Shown here: positions 28,830 through 37,429 of the stretch, piece by piece
How positions within the stretch are numbered: position 1 is the first letter of the stretch
Layout of the letters: every line of letters starts with the position of its first letter
Assembly: GCF_010725485.1 (NCBI RefSeq)
Contig: NZ_AP022598.1
Coordinates: 868,001 to 932,000 of the forward strand
Reading direction: 5' to 3'
DNA: 64,000 nucleotides
Source of the DNA: Mycolicibacterium parafortuitum
GTDB taxonomy: Bacteria; Actinomycetota; Actinomycetes; Mycobacteriales; Mycobacteriaceae
Program-made: the position numbers and the translations under genes
The notes under the pieces: model-generated
What the model was told of the DNA's origin: nothing
What the model saw: the letters and a program-made list of their open reading frames with translations, nothing else
Database searches by the model: none

Positions 28830-30338
28830 GTGTTCCACCCGTCCGACCTCTCGCCCGGTATCGGCTTCGCGCTGATGCTCGGCCTGGGCGTCTTCATGTT
28901 CGCCGTCGCGTTCACCGTCCGCTCGATGGTCAAGAACACCCACGACTTCGTCATCGCGGACCGCCGGATCGGCTTCGGCTTCGGCGTCGGCTCGGTCATC
29001 GCGGTGTGGACCTGGTCGATGGCGGTGATGATGTCCTCGGCGCAGGCCTTCAGCTTCGGCACGTCCGGACTGATCTGGTTCGTCGTGCCCAACGGCCTCG
29101 CGGTGATGGTGATGGTGCCGTTCGCGCTGCGGCTGCGCCGCCAGATGCCGGCCGGCTACACGATCGTCGAGTTCATCCGCGAGCGCTTCCAGAACAAGCC
29201 GGCGACCACCGTGATGCTGGTCGCGATGCTGCTCGGGCTGCTCGCCGAGATCTTCATCAACCTGTTCGGCGTGGTGCTGGTGATGGGCGTGATCTTCGGC
29301 ATCAACCCGACCGTGGTGCTGATCGTCACGCTGGCCACCGTCACCGTGTACTCGTACTTCGGCGGCCTGTGGACCTCGGCGATCACCGCGACGTTCAACA
29401 CGCTGCTGATCACCGTGCCCGCCGCGATCGTCGTGCTCTACGTGCTGCAGAAGGTCGGCGGCCCGGACCTGGTGTTCCAGAAGGTCGACGAGGCGGGGGC
29501 GAACACGCTCGACGCGTTCGACGGATCGGCGGCGGCCGCGTTCGGTATCTCCCTGGCGCTGGGCCTGCTCGCGTCGACGATGGCCGACCAGACGTTCTGG
29601 CAGAAGGCGTGGGCACTCAAGCCCGCGACGGCCGGACGCACCTTCGTGTGGGCGGGCATGTGGTTCTACCCGATCCCGATCGTGCTGGGTCTGCTCGGGC
29701 TCGTCGGCCTCGGATTCGGGGTCACGCTCGACGACCTCGGCGACGCCGGCCCCGGCGGCATCGGGCCGTACGTGATCAGCCACCTCGGGCTGCCGATCGT
29801 ATTGATCGCGCTGTACGTGCTGATCATCCTCAACGCGTGCTACTCGTCGATCGACGGCGCGTTCTCGGCGCTGTCCTCGGTGGTCGCCGTCGACATCCTC
29901 AAGCGGGCCAAGCCCGACATCGCGCCGAAGTCGTTGTTCCGCTACACCAAGGCCTCGATCCTGGTGGCCGGTGTCATCGGCGGCATCGTCGTGAGCTCCG
30001 GCATCGACTACGTCGATCTGGTCAACACCGTGTACTTCCTCAAGGCCGCGCTGATCATCCCGTTGGGGCTGGCGATCTTCTGGAAGCGCATGACCTCGAC
30101 GGCGTTCGTGGCCAGCCTGGTGCTGGCGATCGCCATCGGCTATCCCATCCGTGAGTTCGTCGGCGAACTCCCCGGAATCATCACCCTGGAGGCGATTTCA
30201 CTCGTGGCTGCCGTCGGCATCAGCCTGTTGTCCAATCAGAAGTTCGACTACGACGCGCTCAAGCGCCGCGGTGAGGCCCTCACCTCGAACGACGTCCCGT
30301 CCGAAATCCCCTCGGCTGAACCGGATCCGGTCCGATGA
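28830..30338 (+). CDS. Sodium:solute symporter (SSS family)
   Basis: A 502-residue transporter using the Na+ gradient to import a solute. About thirteen TM helices follow the LeuT-like pattern. Family features include IADRRIGFGFGVGSVIAVWTWS near TM1-2 and a late VSSGIDYVDLVNTVYFLK helix. GTG 28830 is chosen since it follows CCAGGAG by four to eight bases; upstream frame is not conserved in character. The next three genes overlap or adjoin it: a small membrane protein and two flavin monooxygenases. Its solute is therefore likely their substrate, an inference. Confidence 0.9.
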   Translation: MFHPSDLSPGIGFALMLGLGVFMFAVAFTVRSMVKNTHDFVIADRRIGFGFGVGSVIAVWTWSMAVMMSSAQAFSFGTSGLIWFVVPNGLAVMVMVPFALRLRRQMPAGYTIVEFIRERFQNKPATTVMLVAMLLGLLAEIFINLFGVVLVMGVIFGINPTVVLIVTLATVTVYSYFGGLWTSAITATFNTLLITVPAAIVVLYVLQKVGGPDLVFQKVDEAGANTLDAFDGSAAAAFGISLALGLLASTMADQTFWQKAWALKPATAGRTFVWAGMWFYPIPIVLGLLGLVGLGFGVTLDDLGDAGPGGIGPYVISHLGLPIVLIALYVLIILNACYSSIDGAFSALSSVVAVDILKRAKPDIAPKSLFRYTKASILVAGVIGGIVVSSGIDYVDLVNTVYFLKAALIIPLGLAIFWKRMTSTAFVASLVLAIAIGYPIREFVGELPGIITLEAISLVAAVGISLLSNQKFDYDALKRRGEALTSNDVPSEIPSAEPDPVR

Positions 30339-30664
30339 TCGCGTTCTGGATCGCCGTGGTGGTCGGCGGCATCGTCGGCGTGATCTACGTGACGCTCGGT
30401 GTGCAGGCGTTCTTCCGGGTGCGCCGTGATGTGCTGGCACTCGCGGAGTCCGGCGCCGCCGCCGAGATCGACACCGCCGGCCTCGAGCAGGAGAACAACC
30501 GGTCCTTCACCTGGAAGGCGCTCGCCGCCGTGGTGACCTCGACCGCGGTGATCGTGCTGCTGGGCGTCAGTCCCGTGTTCTGGTACATCCCAGCGGTTCT
30601 CGCGATCGGCTCGGCCGTCGCGGTGATCGCGGCATTCGTCATCGACCGGAAGGCAGCGGCATGA
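30335..30664 (+). CDS. Small three-helix membrane protein
   Basis: A 109-residue protein with one N-terminal TM helix (about 4-27), a cytoplasmic acidic segment (LALAESGAAAEIDTAG) and a two-helix hairpin (about 62-104). The ATG overlaps the symporter stop, and its own stop overlaps the first monooxygenase start (both ATGA), so translation is coupled to both. It may be an accessory subunit of the symporter, as small DUF485-type proteins are for acetate permeases, though it is not recognisably one of them. Confidence 0.85.
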   Translation: MIAFWIAVVVGGIVGVIYVTLGVQAFFRVRRDVLALAESGAAAEIDTAGLEQENNRSFTWKALAAVVTSTAVIVLLGVSPVFWYIPAVLAIGSAVAVIAAFVIDRKAAA

Positions 30665-31983
30665 GCGCGAAGAAGAAGACGCATCTGCTCGGATTCGTCC
30701 AGCACGGCGTGATGAACCACGCGTCGACGATGTGGGCGCACCCCCGGGACAAGGTCGGCTACCACTGGTCGCGTCCCGAGTTCTGGCGGGATCTGGGCCG
30801 CACGATGGAACGCGGCCTGTTCGACGCGATGTTCATCGCCGACGAGCTGGCGCCGTACACGACGTACAAGGGCAGTTCCGATCCGGTGGTCAAGTATGCC
30901 GGACAGTGCCCGGTGCACGAACCGGCGGCGCTGGTGCCGATCATCGGCGCGTTCACCAAGCACCTCGGCATCGGGATCACGCTGTCGACATCCTTTGTGC
31001 CGCCGTACATGATGGCCCGGCACCTGTCGACGCTGGACCACCTGACCAACGGCCGGGTGGGCTGGAACATCGTGACCTCGTACTCCAAGAGCGAGTTCCA
31101 GGCGATGGGCAAGGACAACCTGACCCCGCGCGACAAGCGCTACGAGGTGGTCGAGGAGTACATGCAGCTGCTCTACCAGCTGTGGGATTCCTGGGATGAC
31201 GACGCGATCGTCTACGACCGCGAGAACGGCGTGTTCGCCGACCCGGCCAAGGTGCGCGAGGTGGACTTCCAGGGCGAGTTCTTCAAATCCAAGGGCCGCC
31301 ATTTCGTCGCGCCGTCGCCGCAGAAGCGGCCGGTGCTCTGGCAGGCCGGATCCTCGGAGCAGGGCCGCGATTTCGCCGCCAAGCACGCCGAGTCGGTGTT
31401 CGGCATCTTCCCGACGCCGAAGAGCATGCGGGCCTACGCCGACGACATCCGTTCGCGCGCCGACAACGCCGGCCGCGACCCGGAGTCGGTGAAGCTGATC
31501 TACGGTCTGCAGACGGTCATCGACCGCGACAAGGCACGGGCCAACGACCGCTACGCCGAGTTCGTCGAGAAGGTGCAGATCGAGAGCGCGCTCGGAATCC
31601 TATCCGGCCACACCGGTTTCGACTTCTCCACGCTCGGACTCGACGACAACGTCGTCGACGCAGACGTGCAGGGCATCCGCGGTCTGTTCGACGCGATCCT
31701 GGAGGCCAAGGACGGCGCGCCGGTCACGGTGCGCGAGGCCGCGCAGATCTACGGTGTGTCGATGGGCGCGCCGGTGGCGGTCGGCACTCCCGCCGATGTG
31801 GCCGACCAGATGGAACAGTATCTCGACGAGGGCGGCTGCAACGGCTTCATGATGCTGGCCACCGATACGCCGGGCTGCTTCAACGACATGACCGAGCTGC
31901 TGGTTCCGGAACTACAGCGGCGCGAACGATTCCGCACCCGCTACCCCGGGACCACGCTGCGCGAGAGCCTGCAGGAGTACTGA
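30661..31983 (+). CDS. NtaA/SnaA/DszA-type flavin-dependent monooxygenase (first copy)
   Basis: A 440-residue luciferase-like enzyme that uses FMNH2 supplied by a separate reductase to oxidise carbon-nitrogen or carbon-sulfur compounds. Typical blocks are KKKTHLLGFVQHGVMNH, GLFDAMFIADELAPY, LDHLTNGRVGWNIVTS and HFVAPSPQKRPVLWQAG. Family members act on nitrilotriacetate, EDTA, pristinamycin or dibenzothiophene sulfone, so the true substrate is open. It starts in an ATGA overlap and is followed after five bases by a paralogue. Confidence 0.92.
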   Translation: MSAKKKTHLLGFVQHGVMNHASTMWAHPRDKVGYHWSRPEFWRDLGRTMERGLFDAMFIADELAPYTTYKGSSDPVVKYAGQCPVHEPAALVPIIGAFTKHLGIGITLSTSFVPPYMMARHLSTLDHLTNGRVGWNIVTSYSKSEFQAMGKDNLTPRDKRYEVVEEYMQLLYQLWDSWDDDAIVYDRENGVFADPAKVREVDFQGEFFKSKGRHFVAPSPQKRPVLWQAGSSEQGRDFAAKHAESVFGIFPTPKSMRAYADDIRSRADNAGRDPESVKLIYGLQTVIDRDKARANDRYAEFVEKVQIESALGILSGHTGFDFSTLGLDDNVVDADVQGIRGLFDAILEAKDGAPVTVREAAQIYGVSMGAPVAVGTPADVADQMEQYLDEGGCNGFMMLATDTPGCFNDMTELLVPELQRRERFRTRYPGTTLRESLQEY

Positions 31984-31988
31984 TCGGC

Positions 31989-33314
31989 TTGTCGTCGAAC
32001 ACCAAGCGCAAAGCTCATTTCCTGGCCTTCATGCAGCACGGGGTGAGCAGTCACTCCGTGGGCATGTGGCGGCATCCGCTCGACAAGGTCGGCTGGGACT
32101 ACGCATCCCCGCCGTACTGGGAGCACCTGGCCCGCACGCTGGAGCGTGGCCTGTTCGACGCGGTGTTCCTGGCCGACGAGCTGGCGCCGTACAACTCGTT
32201 CGAGGACAGCTCGGATGCCACCATCCGGTATGCGGTGCAGGCGCCGACCCACGAGCCCGCCGCGCTGACACCGATCATCACCGGTGCCACAACGCATCTC
32301 GGGGTCGGCCTGACACTGTCGACGGCATTCGAGCATCCGTACTCGATGGCCCGGCGACTGTCGACATTCGATCACCTCTCCGGCGGCCGGGTGGCCTGGA
32401 ACATCGTCGGGTCGTACTCGCCGTCGGAATTCGCCGCGTACGGCCAGGAGATGCCGGACCGGTCGATCCGTTATGAACGCATCGCCGAGTACGTCGACCT
32501 GTGCTGCCAGCTGTGGGACTCGTGGCAACCGGACGCGGTGGTCGCCGACCGGGAGACCGGCATCTATGCCCACCCCGAGAAGATCCGCGAGGTCGTGTTC
32601 GAGGGTAAGCACTTCCGCTGCCGGGCAAGGCATTTCGTAGCCCCGTCGCCGCAGGGCCGACCGGTGCTGTGGCAGGCGGGCGCCAGTGAACCGGGCAGGC
32701 AGTTCGCAGCGGCGACCGCCGAGGCGATCTTCGCGATCCAGCCGACGGTGGCCTCGATGCGCGCGTACTCCGACGACATCCGCTCGCGGGTCGCCTCGGC
32801 CGGACGCGATCCGGAGTCGGTGAAGCTGTACTACGGCGCGCAGGTGATCGTCGGGGCGACCGAACGCGAGGCACAGGAGAAGGCCGACCATCTGCGGTCG
32901 CTCCTTCGGCCGGAGGCGTCGCTGGCGATGCTGTCGGGCCAACTGGGCGTGGACTTCTCCACGTTCGACCCGTCGGCTCCGCTCGACGAGATCCCGGTGC
33001 CGGGCATCCAGGGCGTCAAGGACGCGTTGGTCGCGACCGGCGCGGGCGAGAAGGTCACCGTTGCCGAGGCGGCCGACATCTACGCGTTCCGGTTCTCGAT
33101 GCCGCAGGTGATCGGCACCCCGGAGGCGGTCGCCGACCAGTTGGAGAGGTTCCTCGACGACGGCGGCGCCGACGGTTTCATGCTGCTGGCCACCTATACG
33201 CCCGGGTGCTTCGAGGAGTTCGTCGACCTGGTGGTGCCCGAGTTGCAGCGGCGCGGCCGGTACCGGACCGGTTACCCGGGAACGACACTGCGGGAGAACA
33301 TCCGGGCCGATTAG
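31989..33314 (+). CDS. NtaA/SnaA/DszA-type flavin-dependent monooxygenase (second copy)
   Basis: A 441-residue paralogue of the preceding enzyme, sharing blocks such as GLFDAVFLADELAPY, RVAWNIVGSYSPSEF, FVAPSPQGRPVLWQAG and RYPGTTLRE-like ends (GYPGTTLREN). The start is TTG 31989, six bases after the previous stop; no ATG or GTG fits the conserved SNTKRKAHFLAF beginning. The two copies have clearly diverged, so they may oxidise different compounds or successive intermediates. No FMN reductase is encoded beside them. Confidence 0.9.
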   Translation: MSSNTKRKAHFLAFMQHGVSSHSVGMWRHPLDKVGWDYASPPYWEHLARTLERGLFDAVFLADELAPYNSFEDSSDATIRYAVQAPTHEPAALTPIITGATTHLGVGLTLSTAFEHPYSMARRLSTFDHLSGGRVAWNIVGSYSPSEFAAYGQEMPDRSIRYERIAEYVDLCCQLWDSWQPDAVVADRETGIYAHPEKIREVVFEGKHFRCRARHFVAPSPQGRPVLWQAGASEPGRQFAAATAEAIFAIQPTVASMRAYSDDIRSRVASAGRDPESVKLYYGAQVIVGATEREAQEKADHLRSLLRPEASLAMLSGQLGVDFSTFDPSAPLDEIPVPGIQGVKDALVATGAGEKVTVAEAADIYAFRFSMPQVIGTPEAVADQLERFLDDGGADGFMLLATYTPGCFEEFVDLVVPELQRRGRYRTGYPGTTLRENIRAD

Positions 33315-33331
33315 CCGGTCGCGCGGGGTCG

Positions 33332-33685
33332 TCAGTACTCGACCCGGAACCCACCGATGAGGCTGATGATGTTGCCGTCGGGATCCGGGAACCGGGACAG
33401 TCGCACGCCTCTGTTCGCCTCGACGATGTCGCCGGGCTCCACACCCCGGGCCCGCAGTTCGGCTAGGCGCTCCTCCAGATCGTGGACTGCGAGGTTACAT
33501 TCGTCCGTCCCGGCTCTGTCCGGGTCGTGGAAGATCTGCACCCAGGCACCCGGCAATACCTGCCACTCGACCAGCGACGGCATCGGGTTGTTGTCCTCGG
33601 GTCTGCCGAACAGGTCGGCATACCAGCGCCTGCTCCTGGCGATGTCCGTGACGTGCACAACCGCGAGGACGTGGGTGATCGACAT
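33332..33685 (-). CDS. VOC-family (glyoxalase/bleomycin-resistance fold) protein
   Basis: A 117-residue single VOC domain. It opens ITHVLAVVHVTDIARSRRWYADLFGRP and closes with SRFPDPDGNIISLIGG, where metal-binding residues are normally found. Members bind metals or small ligands and act as isomerases, dioxygenases or antibiotic-binding proteins. It is convergent with the monooxygenase operon (17 bases apart). No assignment beyond the fold is possible. Confidence 0.9.
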   Translation of the reverse strand: MSITHVLAVVHVTDIARSRRWYADLFGRPEDNNPMPSLVEWQVLPGAWVQIFHDPDRAGTDECNLAVHDLEERLAELRARGVEPGDIVEANRGVRLSRFPDPDGNIISLIGGFRVEY

Positions 33686-33804
33686 ACGGTTCCCCTTTTC
33701 TCGTCATGGGTACCGACCGGGGAACCCCGCCGAACTCATCGGTACTGCGTGTCGCGCCGCTCCCCATTCGGCGCGCAGGGGACGCCGCTTGCTACGTTCT
33801 CGGG

Positions 33805-34482
33805 GTGTCGGGTACCTGGGGATCCATTCTGACCGAGCTCATCCCGCTCGGTCTCGTCATCGCGCTGTCGCCGCTGTCGATCATCCCCGCGGTGCTGGTG
33901 CTGAGCACGCCGAAGCCGCGACCGACCGGGTTGGCGTTCCTGGCCGGGTGGCTGCTGGGCATCGCCGCGTTGACCGCCGTGTTCCTGCAGCTGTCCAACC
34001 TCGTCGGCGGCGTCGGCACCCAGCCGCCGAGTTGGGCGTCCTGGTTGCGCATCGTCATCGGCGCGGCGCTGATCGTGTTCGGCGTCTACCGCTGGGCCAA
34101 GCGCGCGACCTCCGAACACATGCCGGGGTGGATGCGGCGGATCGGTTCCCTGACCCCGGGCAAGGCCGCGGTGACCGCGGCGGCGCTGACCGTGCTCAAC
34201 CCGAAGGTCCTGTTCATCTGCGCCGCAGCGGGTTTGGCGATGGGCTCGTCAGGCATCGCCGCGCCTGAGGTGTGGCTGGCGGTGGTGTGGTTCGTGCTGG
34301 TGGCGGGCTCGACGGTGGCGGCGCCGATCCTGGCGTACGCCGTCACGGGTGAGCGTCTCGACCCGAAACTGAACCGGGTGCGCGCCTGGATGGAGCGCCA
34401 GCACGCGACGCTGATCGCGGTGATCCTGATCGTGATCGGTCTTCTGGTGCTGTACAAGGGTATTCACGCGCTACTGGGGTAA
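33805..34482 (+). CDS. GAP-family (Sap-like) membrane protein
   Basis: A 225-residue protein with six TM helices, the layout of the mycobacterial GAP/SfLAP family whose members help move sulfolipid or glycopeptidolipid to the surface (for example Sap with MmpL8). Recognisable parts: LIPLGLVIALSPLSIIPAVL at the start, LTPGKAAVTAAALTVLNPK mid-protein and a C-terminal helix after RVRAWMERQHAT. GTG 33805 is chosen; the frame extends upstream but without a membrane segment. The 3' end overlaps a convergent TetR gene by 12 bases. No MmpL partner is adjacent. Confidence 0.85.
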   Translation: MSGTWGSILTELIPLGLVIALSPLSIIPAVLVLSTPKPRPTGLAFLAGWLLGIAALTAVFLQLSNLVGGVGTQPPSWASWLRIVIGAALIVFGVYRWAKRATSEHMPGWMRRIGSLTPGKAAVTAAALTVLNPKVLFICAAAGLAMGSSGIAAPEVWLAVVWFVLVAGSTVAAPILAYAVTGERLDPKLNRVRAWMERQHATLIAVILIVIGLLVLYKGIHALLG

Positions 34483-35097
34483 CCCGAGTTCGTCGGCGTC
34501 GGCCGTCAGGTACCGCGTGACCGTCGGCGCGACCAGCGTCACCACCTGCTCGGTGGCCAGTTCCGACAGTGGCGGCACCTCGATCAGATAGCGCAGCATC
34601 GCCGTGCCCACCAGGCTGGAGGCCGCCAGCAGCGCGCGCAGCCTGGCCTGTTCGTCGCCGCCGAGCACACCCGAGACCGCGGTCAGCACGTAGTGCTGCA
34701 TGAACTCCCGGAACGCGGTGTGGGCATGAGGGTTCGACGTCGCCGACGACAGCATCGCGCGCATCGTCGCGGCGCTGTCGGGCGCCTCCCAGATGCCCAG
34801 GTAGGTCCGCACCATCCGGGTGCCGATGTCGCCCTCGTCCCCGGTCAGTGCGGCCACCAGCACCTCGGGATCGAGGATCAGCCGCAGCGACTCCCGGAAC
34901 AGTTCCTCCTTGGAACCGAACAGGTACAGCACCATCGACGCGTCGACGCCGGCGTCCTTGGCGATCGCGCGCAGGGTCGTCTTCTCGAATCCGTCCTGGC
35001 TGAAGCGGGCCTTCGCCGCGGCGAGCACGGCGTCGCGGGACACCGGATCGCCCTTGCGCCTCCCGCGACGGCGGGTCGTCTCGGCAGGTCGGGGCAC
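34471..35097 (-). CDS. TetR-family regulator
   Basis: A 208-residue repressor with an Arg-rich N-terminal arm (TTRRRGRRKG) and helix-turn-helix TTLRAIAKDAGVDASMVLYLFG. The C-terminal domain has the TetR_C_17-like look of actinobacterial repressors of membrane proteins. It is divergent from a YhgE-like membrane protein gene. The 96-base gap holds two nearly identical 16-base boxes, one beside each start, so it probably represses both itself and the membrane protein. Confidence 0.93.
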   Translation of the reverse strand: MPRPAETTRRRGRRKGDPVSRDAVLAAAKARFSQDGFEKTTLRAIAKDAGVDASMVLYLFGSKEELFRESLRLILDPEVLVAALTGDEGDIGTRMVRTYLGIWEAPDSAATMRAMLSSATSNPHAHTAFREFMQHYVLTAVSGVLGGDEQARLRALLAASSLVGTAMLRYLIEVPPLSELATEQVVTLVAPTVTRYLTADADELGLPQ

Positions 35098-35113
35098 CTG
35101 GCCACCCTAGCAT

Positions 35114-35181
35114 TTCAACATCTATTGAATTAGACGCCGCCCGGGCTTACGCTCGGCAAATAGAATTCAACATCCAGTGAA
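35114..35181. promoter_or_regulatory. Two copies of a TetR box
   Basis: TTCAACATCTATTGAA at 35114-35129 and TTCAACATCCAGTGAA at 35166-35181 are imperfect palindromes (TTCAA...TTGAA type) 52 bases apart. One lies 17 bases before the tetR start, the other 13 bases before the divergent membrane-protein ATG. Each probably binds one TetR dimer. Confidence 0.75.
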
Positions 35182-35193
35182 AAGGGGGTCGCC

Positions 35194-36222
35194 ATGTCGT
35201 CGACCGACACACCCACCGGCCGCGGGGTCTCCGTTCACCGGGTCTCCGTCCACGGCGCACCGGCCGCCGCGCGCGCGACGGGCATCGTCGTCGCCGTCAC
35301 CACACTGCTCGCACTCGTCGCAATCGCGTTCGCGCTACCCGCGGTGAAGTCCGGCCCCCACGATGTGCCGATCGGCGCCGCCGGACCAGATGCCGCCGGC
35401 AGTCAGGTGGCCCAGACTCTCGACGAGAGGGCGCCGGGCGCATTCGCGGTGACGTTCTTCCCGGGCGAGGACGCGCTGCGCGATGCGATCAGGAGCCGGG
35501 ATGTCTACGGCGGCTTTGTTTTTCCGAGCTCGCCCGGCGAGCAGCCCACCTTGCTGGTGGCCACCCAGGCTGGCCCGGTGGTCGCGCAGTTGCTGACCCA
35601 GATCGGCACGCAGCTGAGTCACCAGACCGGGATGCAATTGCAGACCGAGGACCTCGCGCCGCCGACGGCTCGCGATCCCCGCGGCGCCGGGCTGGCCGCA
35701 TCCGCGCTGCCCATCACGCTGGCCGGCATCCTGCCCGCCATCGCGCTCGTCCTCGCGCTGCCCCGCGAGATATGGACCCGGCTGGCCGCGACGATGGTGT
35801 TCGCCGCCGTCGCAGGCGTCACGATCGCGGCGCTGCTGCGGTTCGTGCTCGGATCGATCGAGACCGGTTTGTGGGATGTGTCGGCCGCGCTGGCGCTGGG
35901 CATCGCGGCCGCGGCGCTGACCGTACTCGGTCTCGGCTCGCTGTTCGGCAGGATCGGGCTCGGCGTCGGGACGGCGCTGGCCCTGCTGGTCGGCAATCCG
36001 CTGTCCGGCCTCGCGAGCGCGCCGGAGATGCTGCCGTCGGGGTGGGGACAATTCGGCCAACTGATGCCGCAGGGCGCGACCGCGACGCTGCTGCGCTCGG
36101 CGGCCGCATTCGACGGCCGCGGCGCGACGACAGCGATCGCGGTGCTGGCCTGCTGGGTGCTGTTCGGCATCGGGCTGACCGTGGCCGCCGCTGTTCGGCA
36201 GGGCAAGGGCACAGCTTCCTGA
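35194..36222 (+). CDS. YhgE/ABC-2-like membrane protein
   Basis: A 342-residue protein with one N-terminal TM helix (about 28-50), an extracytoplasmic domain of about 110 residues, then five or six TM helices from about 165 to 335. This arrangement is that of YhgE/Pip or ABC-2 permease-type proteins. The outer domain contains VPIGAAGPDAAGSQVAQTL and VYGGFVFPSS, as in this group. No ATPase gene is nearby, so transport function is uncertain. It is controlled by the divergent TetR in all likelihood. Its end is 16 bases from the flavohemoglobin start. Confidence 0.82.
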   Translation: MSSTDTPTGRGVSVHRVSVHGAPAAARATGIVVAVTTLLALVAIAFALPAVKSGPHDVPIGAAGPDAAGSQVAQTLDERAPGAFAVTFFPGEDALRDAIRSRDVYGGFVFPSSPGEQPTLLVATQAGPVVAQLLTQIGTQLSHQTGMQLQTEDLAPPTARDPRGAGLAASALPITLAGILPAIALVLALPREIWTRLAATMVFAAVAGVTIAALLRFVLGSIETGLWDVSAALALGIAAAALTVLGLGSLFGRIGLGVGTALALLVGNPLSGLASAPEMLPSGWGQFGQLMPQGATATLLRSAAAFDGRGATTAIAVLACWVLFGIGLTVAAAVRQGKGTAS

Positions 36223-36238
36223 CCTAGGATCGTCCGGC

Positions 36239-37405
36239 GTGGGACTCGAAGACCGCGACTCGGTGCGCATCCTCAGGGACGCGTTCGATCCCGCGCTCGG
36301 GTCCGAGCAACTCGTCGGCGATTTCTACACGCGATGGTTCGCCGCCGACTTGTCCGCCCGCGACCTGTTCCCGCCGGACATGGCCACCCAGCGCCGGGTC
36401 TTCGCGCAGGCGATGTGCTGGTTGTGCGACGAGCTGATCGCCCAGCGCGCGGAGGAGCCCGTCGCGTTCCTCGCCCAGCTGGGCCGCGACCACCGCAAGT
36501 ACGGCGTCACCCCGGCGCATTACGCGGCGTTCAAGGATGCGCTGGTGGCCACCGTGCGCGCCGCGCTGGCCGACCGGTGGGACGCCCGGCTGGCCGAGGC
36601 CGTCTCCGACGTGCTCACCCTGGCCGTGGAGGTGATGAACGGGGCGGCCGATGCCGAGTCCACTCCCCCGTTCTGCGACGGCACCGTCCTCGAGCACCTG
36701 CGGCCCACCCGTGACGTGGCGGTGGTGCGGCTGAAGATGGATCACCCGCTGAGTTACCACCCGGGGCAGTACCTGCCGGTGCAGGTGCCGCAGTGGCCGC
36801 GCCGGTGGCGATACCTGAGCCCGGCCATGCCGGCCGACCCGCAGGGCCATGTCGAGTTCCACGTGCGCTCGGTGCCGGGCGGCATGGTCAGCCACGCCAT
36901 CGTCGGCGAGGCCCGGCCCGGGGACCGGTGGCGGCTGGCCAATCCGCACGGCGGCATGCACGTCGACCGTGACGGCGGCGACGTGCTGATGGTCGCGGGC
37001 AGCACCGGGCTCGCACCGCTGCGTGCGCTGATCATGGATCTGGCCCGGTACGCGGTGAACCCGCGCGTGCATCTGTTCTTCGGCGCGAAGTATCCGTGCG
37101 AGCTCTACGATCTGCGCACGCTGTGGGAGATCGCATCGATGAATCCGTGGCTGTCGGTGACTCCGGTGTCGGAGCTGAACTTCGATCCGCCGTGGGCCGG
37201 CGACTACCCCGACAACACCCCGCCGCGCGGGCTGCATGTACGCCAGACCGGCCTGTTGCCCGAGGTGGTGACACGCTACGGCAGCTGGGGTGATCGTCAG
37301 ATCCTGCTGTGTGGACGCGCGGAGATGGTGCGAGCCACCAAGGCTGCGTTGATCGCCAAAGGCGCACCTGCGGAAAGGATCCAGCACGATCCGCTGGCCG
37401 ACTGA
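36239..37405 (+). CDS. Type II flavohemoglobin (Rv0385-like)
   Basis: A 388-residue fusion of a globin domain (1-145) and an FNR-like FAD/NAD reductase domain (160-388). The globin has Phe44 (CD1 position) and the proximal His85 in GRDHRKYGV. The reductase part shows RYLSPAMP where classical flavohemoglobins have RxYS. The NAD-side loops are GSTGLAPLRAL and CGRAEMVRATKAAL. The altered flavin site marks the mycobacterial type II class, reported for Rv0385 to favour D-lactate oxidation over NO dioxygenation. GTG 36239 is the start. Confidence 0.9.
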   Translation: MGLEDRDSVRILRDAFDPALGSEQLVGDFYTRWFAADLSARDLFPPDMATQRRVFAQAMCWLCDELIAQRAEEPVAFLAQLGRDHRKYGVTPAHYAAFKDALVATVRAALADRWDARLAEAVSDVLTLAVEVMNGAADAESTPPFCDGTVLEHLRPTRDVAVVRLKMDHPLSYHPGQYLPVQVPQWPRRWRYLSPAMPADPQGHVEFHVRSVPGGMVSHAIVGEARPGDRWRLANPHGGMHVDRDGGDVLMVAGSTGLAPLRALIMDLARYAVNPRVHLFFGAKYPCELYDLRTLWEIASMNPWLSVTPVSELNFDPPWAGDYPDNTPPRGLHVRQTGLLPEVVTRYGSWGDRQILLCGRAEMVRATKAALIAKGAPAERIQHDPLAD

Positions 37406-37429
37406 GCCCCGCATGGCAGGATCGCTGTC

